This document shows positions 59,708-64,000 of a DNA stretch of 64,000 bases, in pieces. This DNA comes from Leishmania infantum JPCM5 (Eukaryota; Euglenozoa; Kinetoplastea; Trypanosomatida; Trypanosomatidae). Where the stretch lies: assembly GCF_000002875.2 (NCBI RefSeq), contig NC_009417.2:222929-286928 (forward strand), read 5' to 3'. The translations under genes were made by a program, and so were the position numbers. The first letter of the stretch is position 1. Every line of letters starts with the position of its first letter. The notes below the pieces were generated by a model. It was not told the origin of the DNA. It made no database searches and saw only the letters and a program-made list of their open reading frames with translations.

Positions 59708-62700
59708 ATGGCCACTCGCTGCCCCGTGCCAGCCAGCCAGCAGTTGCGGGCGCGGCGAATGCTGATCACGTACGTGGCCTGCTGTTTGTCGACTGCGACG
59801 AGCGCTTCTTGGAATCAGCGACGATGCTGCGTATTCTTTTCGATGGCCCCGCAGCCACCTTCGATGCCTCTCGCCAGCCCACCGCCCCTTCATGACACGA
59901 TCGCGGCAGCGACGTCGAAAACCGCCCCTGAGGACTTCGCCGCCGCCTTTGCACGTGCTGCGGCCGACGTAGCCGATGACCTTCCGCAAGGCGGCAGCTG
60001 CGCTACCCATTTTCAGAGGTCGGCCCACCTTTCCGCCTGGACGGAGTACCTCGTCGGGTTACGCGGCGCACCTCCTAGCAAAACAGCCGAGGCACCTCAG
60101 GAGAGCGGCGGTGCCTCGATGAGGGTCTCGTCCTCTACCGCCGGGGCTCCTCTGACCGGCGACTTTGCGGCTGCACAGGATATGTTTCTGCACCATATCT
60201 TCGACGATGTTAAGGAAGCGGCATTGTACTCGACCACTCGCCGCCCAGAGGCGTTTCTGCGCCCTGAGCAAGCGGCGACCGACGTCACTCCTGCGGGCGA
60301 GTTTCAGTGGCAGCTTATGCCGCTATCAGTGGCGCTGAAGGACATGGAAGCTGTCCTGCAGGACATGCTCCTGCGGGAGCAGAGGGATTGCTTCAAAGGT
60401 GAGTCGGCCGGGTTCCCCGCCGACTCGGTGGTCGCGTTTTGGCGCGCCATGCTGGAGCAGGCATTCCTCGGACAATACTGTGAGCTCGCCGCGCTGAATG
60501 CCGGCGACGTGGCAGCACCCGGTGCGCCGCAACATTGGCTGCACCACATCTACCCTTACGACTACTCCCGGCAACCGGCAGGACTGCGACGGCGTCTCGA
60601 GAGTGGCATCCGTGCGCTTCTCTGCTCATCTGCCTACACACTTCACATGCACTGGGAGCAGCACATGGCGCGCCATCATCCATCGGATGGCGCTGCAACG
60701 ATCTTGGGGCTCGAGTTTGTCATGCTTTGGTGGTGGGCTAATCCGGATCAGATGCCAATTGAGGTATCCCTCTCTGCGGCTCGACTGCCGCCACCGACGC
60801 GGCAGTCGTTGCGACAGCAAGAGTCGCCATCGGAGGCGGCTGCTTTGGGACACCACGAAGCTAGCAGGCGGCAGCCAGCCGCGTCACCGCGGCGAGCAGT
60901 GAATACCTCAATGGCACCGCCATCTGTTGAGCAGCATTTGCAGCGCTACCTCGCTCACCATTTGGGCTCGGGTAGCGCCGATGCGCATACCCATCCTCAG
61001 CATGAGCAGCAACTGCGGCAACAGCGGCGTCGCCATGCTGTACTCCGCGACGGTGGTCTTCTCTGTCCGGCAGCGGTGTTTCCTCCAGCATACCAAGACG
61101 CGCTCCGTGCACACTTGGCCCGCGTGCGCGACAGGAAAAGCCTGACCACATGCCCATTGTTCCTGCGCTTGGTGGAGGTGGCTCTGGCGGTGGCCACATC
61201 CGATGCGGCGGCCGTAAGTGGGGGCAACGTGCCAAGCTCGTCGGCACACCCCGCCCAATGCAAGCTTCTGAGCGCGGCTGCCCGCCGCGGTCGAGAAATC
61301 GCCATTCAGCTTTGCCAAGAGTGGCTGTGGCCAGTGGTATGCGGTCGCTCTTCTCCGCTCACGATGCCATCGATCGGGCAGGCGCCTCAGCGTTGTAGCG
61401 CCGCCGTCGCGCACGCGCCGCCACACGCGGAGTCGATGGAGACATTTGAGGACTGGGCTGTGCTGATAGCAGCCGTTGCGGCGGTGTCGCAGGTGCGCGG
61501 CAACCTGCTCGCGTTGCGGCGTGCGGGCGGAGCGAGTGTGCAAGGAAGGCGTGAAGGAGCGCATTGCGCGACCATCCCCGGAGCCGGCGGTAGCAGCAGT
61601 GAAGAGGCGGATGCTGCGACGTTGGATAGAGGCACGAGCCTCGCTCACGTTCGTGACCACCTCTATATGCCTCTGATGCGAGCCTTGCTGGCCGACCGCG
61701 AAGATGTGTCGTCCAGTGACGACGAGCGTTCTGTCGATGTCTACGGTGTGACAGTGCCAGACGACATGCCTGGTTGGGTGGCCCTTGTATTCGCGCGCGT
61801 GTCCGCCTGCTTCGAGGAGGCCGGGATGCTGCAACGCGACGTAGCCCGCCAGCCTGCGACCCCTGCGCGGCTCTGGTGCCTTCTCTTCCACGCCATGTGT
61901 GACGCGTTCCCCGGCGTCTTTCATTCGCGCAACACCGTGACGGTCATGTGGACGCTGCTGGCGCTCGAGGGAGTTTGCGCGGGGCCGTCGCTCTACTACA
62001 GCACCTATCGCGCGACAAATGCCGGCAAAACACAGACGATGTCCGCGTGGCTGAACACGCTGGCAGTTTGGAACAGCTCCATCGTAGGTGCTACCGAGCT
62101 TGCCCACTTGGAGACACTGCCGAGCTGCGCCGGTGAAAACGAAGGTGTGACTGCATGCGCGCTGTGCCCGCAGACAGAGAGGTGCCAGCGGACCGCGTTT
62201 GTTCTCTCCACTGCCGTGGTCGAAACTTCAGCTAACGACGGTGATCTGACACCCTCGGGAGTCGGAGCGTCTCCGGCACACTCGCGACAAGGGAGGAGGC
62301 GCGGTAGAGTGACGTCTCTTCCCTCGTTCGCCAGTACCTTGTCTCCTGCATTACCACTGCAGCGGAGCTCCGCAGCTGCACTCGCCCAAGCGCAGGCCCA
62401 TCTCACCTCCTGCGTGGAGCTGTCTGAAGAGGTGGTGACGGTTTCCATCGAGGTCTTCCGGCGATACGCAACGCTGCCGGTGTCGGTGCCTGGCGTGAGG
62501 ACGCTGCCCTCCATCGAGACTGCTGCATCGGTGCCCCACGTGGGAGAGGAGCGACACCGCCATAACGGCGACAGGCTACCGACAGAGGCGGCGTTGTTGC
62601 GGCCTCGGGGGCACCCATCATTGATGGTGCTTCTCCGCCTTCTTCAGGTTGTGGCACTGTTCGGTGAAGCCGGAAACCCCGCATCTGTCGGCGATCCTGG

Positions 62701-64000
62701 TCTTGTCCAATGCGTGGTGGATGATGTGATGCGTGCATGTCATCCTGTGGTTGCTGCGTACCTGCGCAGGCTGCGCGTCTACGCGGCGGCAGCGTCAGGG
62801 AGAAGCGGTGCCCTGGCGCTGCTACACAATGAAGCACTGCAGAGTGCACTAGATAGCCTTCCTCCCTCACTAGGGCGGCAGCGTCTCATGAAGGCGTTGC
62901 TGTGGTCTGGACTACCAGCCTCCGCGTTGGAGAAAGGAAAGGCGACCGAGGCAGTAGTGTACGGCAGCGGCTCTCTTGCATGGTATGTACTGGAGAGAAA
63001 TCAGCAGCGGTTCCTCGCCTTCAACGAACACAACACGTCTGCCGCCGCATCCATCGACACGGCGGACGGCAGACACCACAAGCGGCAGCCATTCTCCACC
63101 CACGAGAGAAGCGAAAGAGGCAGCGGCGCAGGCGATGGCACGAACAGTTTCGCAGAAGTGGTGTCTTGCTTGGATGAGGTTGTGAAGCACCTTTGGCAGT
63201 TGGCGATCGCTATCCCAGACACGGCCCGTGTTGCCCTCTTCCTTTACCCGTACGTGAAAAATGTCGTGGTAAGGCGCACTAGCCAAGACACAGCCGTGAA
63301 CTCTCCGGAAACGGACGTCAAGTGTTCTGATGAAGGCGCGTCGGCGCCAACTAGCTGCGACAGCGATGGGGTGGCCGACAATGAACCCGAGTCCGCCCGG
63401 GTGAGCAGCGACGAAGACACATCACCCGCCTTGTCCACCGCCGCTGCTGGCGAAGACATACCCGATGCGTTGGAGTGCGAAAGCGGCGCCCTCCTGGAAG
63501 GCACAGCAGACGAGTGCCTCGACGCCGAAGTCGAGGGGGTCGACGTTACTGCGGACTGGGGCACGAGCACTTTGCCCGTGGAGGATGACTTCGACGACGA
63601 CGTGGCGGCCGTCGTGCCTGCAGCAGAGGACGCGCACGCACCACTGATCGCCGCCTCGCTGTGGGACTCGCGCGCGGCGGTCAGATCTTCTGTGACCCGC
63701 GATGCAACGCAGCATGAAGACAACGACATCACACCCGTGCGCAGCCATGACGAACACGGCGTAAAACATGGGGACTCGACGGAAGGCGCAGACAGCTACG
63801 ACACACCGACGCACCATGACGACTATCGCGCGCTAGCACACGCGCTGCTACTCGCCACACCTGCGGCGCAGCACATCTTCTCTTCGCTGCTCGAGGTGCT
63901 CTCTTGGACAGCCACGCCGCAGACATCTTCGACAGACAGCGCGACGAGCTGGGCTCTCGTCTGCCCTCTAGGCCATGCGCAACTGTCAGGTGACATTGGT
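59708..64000 (+). CDS. Large hypothetical protein, 3' end beyond the window
   Basis: At least 1431 codons without a stop, running off the right edge. The first in-frame ATG after a TAG at 59666-59668 is 59708 (MATRCPVPASQQLRARR). ATGs at 59759 and 59843 (residues 18 and 46) are alternatives. The sequence alternates Ala/Ser/Arg/His-rich linkers with more ordered stretches, for example FRRYATLPVSV near residue 919, MVLLRLLQVVALFGEAG near 974-990 and VVKHLWQLAIAIPDTARVALFLYPYVKNVVVRR near 1158-1190. An acidic region lies near 1195-1330 (DDFDDDV near 1293). No known domain or membrane segment is recognised. Continuous GC-rich codon use across 4.3 kb on the same strand as all neighbours supports it as a real gene. 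Confidence 0.8.
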   Translation, partial: MATRCPVPASQQLRARRMLITYVACCLSTATSASWNQRRCCVFFSMAPQPPSMPLASPPPLHDTIAAATSKTAPEDFAAAFARAAADVADDLPQGGSCATHFQRSAHLSAWTEYLVGLRGAPPSKTAEAPQESGGASMRVSSSTAGAPLTGDFAAAQDMFLHHIFDDVKEAALYSTTRRPEAFLRPEQAATDVTPAGEFQWQLMPLSVALKDMEAVLQDMLLREQRDCFKGESAGFPADSVVAFWRAMLEQAFLGQYCELAALNAGDVAAPGAPQHWLHHIYPYDYSRQPAGLRRRLESGIRALLCSSAYTLHMHWEQHMARHHPSDGAATILGLEFVMLWWWANPDQMPIEVSLSAARLPPPTRQSLRQQESPSEAAALGHHEASRRQPAASPRRAVNTSMAPPSVEQHLQRYLAHHLGSGSADAHTHPQHEQQLRQQRRRHAVLRDGGLLCPAAVFPPAYQDALRAHLARVRDRKSLTTCPLFLRLVEVALAVATSDAAAVSGGNVPSSSAHPAQCKLLSAAARRGREIAIQLCQEWLWPVVCGRSSPLTMPSIGQAPQRCSAAVAHAPPHAESMETFEDWAVLIAAVAAVSQVRGNLLALRRAGGASVQGRREGAHCATIPGAGGSSSEEADAATLDRGTSLAHVRDHLYMPLMRALLADREDVSSSDDERSVDVYGVTVPDDMPGWVALVFARVSACFEEAGMLQRDVARQPATPARLWCLLFHAMCDAFPGVFHSRNTVTVMWTLLALEGVCAGPSLYYSTYRATNAGKTQTMSAWLNTLAVWNSSIVGATELAHLETLPSCAGENEGVTACALCPQTERCQRTAFVLSTAVVETSANDGDLTPSGVGASPAHSRQGRRRGRVTSLPSFASTLSPALPLQRSSAAALAQAQAHLTSCVELSEEVVTVSIEVFRRYATLPVSVPGVRTLPSIETAASVPHVGEERHRHNGDRLPTEAALLRPRGHPSLMVLLRLLQVVALFGEAGNPASVGDPGLVQCVVDDVMRACHPVVAAYLRRLRVYAAAASGRSGALALLHNEALQSALDSLPPSLGRQRLMKALLWSGLPASALEKGKATEAVVYGSGSLAWYVLERNQQRFLAFNEHNTSAAASIDTADGRHHKRQPFSTHERSERGSGAGDGTNSFAEVVSCLDEVVKHLWQLAIAIPDTARVALFLYPYVKNVVVRRTSQDTAVNSPETDVKCSDEGASAPTSCDSDGVADNEPESARVSSDEDTSPALSTAAAGEDIPDALECESGALLEGTADECLDAEVEGVDVTADWGTSTLPVEDDFDDDVAAVVPAAEDAHAPLIAASLWDSRAAVRSSVTRDATQHEDNDITPVRSHDEHGVKHGDSTEGADSYDTPTHHDDYRALAHALLLATPAAQHIFSSLLEVLSWTATPQTSSTDSATSWALVCPLGHAQLSGDIG

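Noticed and set aside
1..64000. tRNA genes, rRNA genes, CRISPR arrays and bacterial-type signals
   Set aside because: I looked for the GTTCRANNC B-box and clover-leaf patterns, rRNA segments and regularly spaced direct repeats. None were convincing other than the snoRNA array, and bacterial signals do not apply to this genome.

Overview
The window looks like nuclear chromosome sequence from a trypanosomatid, most likely Leishmania or a close relative. I cannot name the species. The reasons are: high GC in coding regions; long intronless genes all on the + strand, as in one polycistronic transcription unit; long C/T-rich, (CA)n-rich spacers; pyrimidine tracts followed by AG just upstream of start codons (spliced-leader acceptor sites); a SIDER-like retroposon family in spacers; and a tandem snoRNA cluster. 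One run of N (58900-59000) marks an assembly gap.

Layout. The left part (1-32005) carries eleven + strand genes: a 1402-residue coiled-coil protein with a mitochondrial-type N-terminus; a small conserved protein (152 aa); a PP2A B55-type regulatory subunit; an ERG4-type sterol C-24(28) reductase; a second small protein (154 aa); a TTC4/Cns1-type Hsp90 co-chaperone; a POT/PTR-type transporter; ribosomal protein eL6; a WDR70-like WD40 protein; and two unrecognised proteins (374 and 836 aa). At 32557-34620 a 638-bp unit is repeated 3.2 times. It does not look protein-coding, and each full unit holds two convincing C/D-box snoRNA candidates.

The right part carries an NSRP1-like splicing regulator, a 420-aa coiled-coil protein, a SIDER-like element followed by a broken gene (about 40953-42065), a very large PHO80-like cyclin, a very large NIF/FCP1-type HAD phosphatase, a second almost identical SIDER-like copy next to the gap, and a long reading frame (at least 1431 codons) that runs off the window end.

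Trypanosomatid gene order does not imply a shared pathway, so these genes should be read as co-transcribed rather than as an operon. They cover housekeeping functions: rRNA modification, ribosome structure, sterol synthesis, chaperoning and phosphatase/cyclin signalling. The best unannotated biology is the snoRNA array. One guide in each unit matches a universally conserved LSU rRNA segment, and the other matches a trypanosomatid SSU rRNA segment. The rRNA sequences used for this comparison are from memory and were not aligned by computer.
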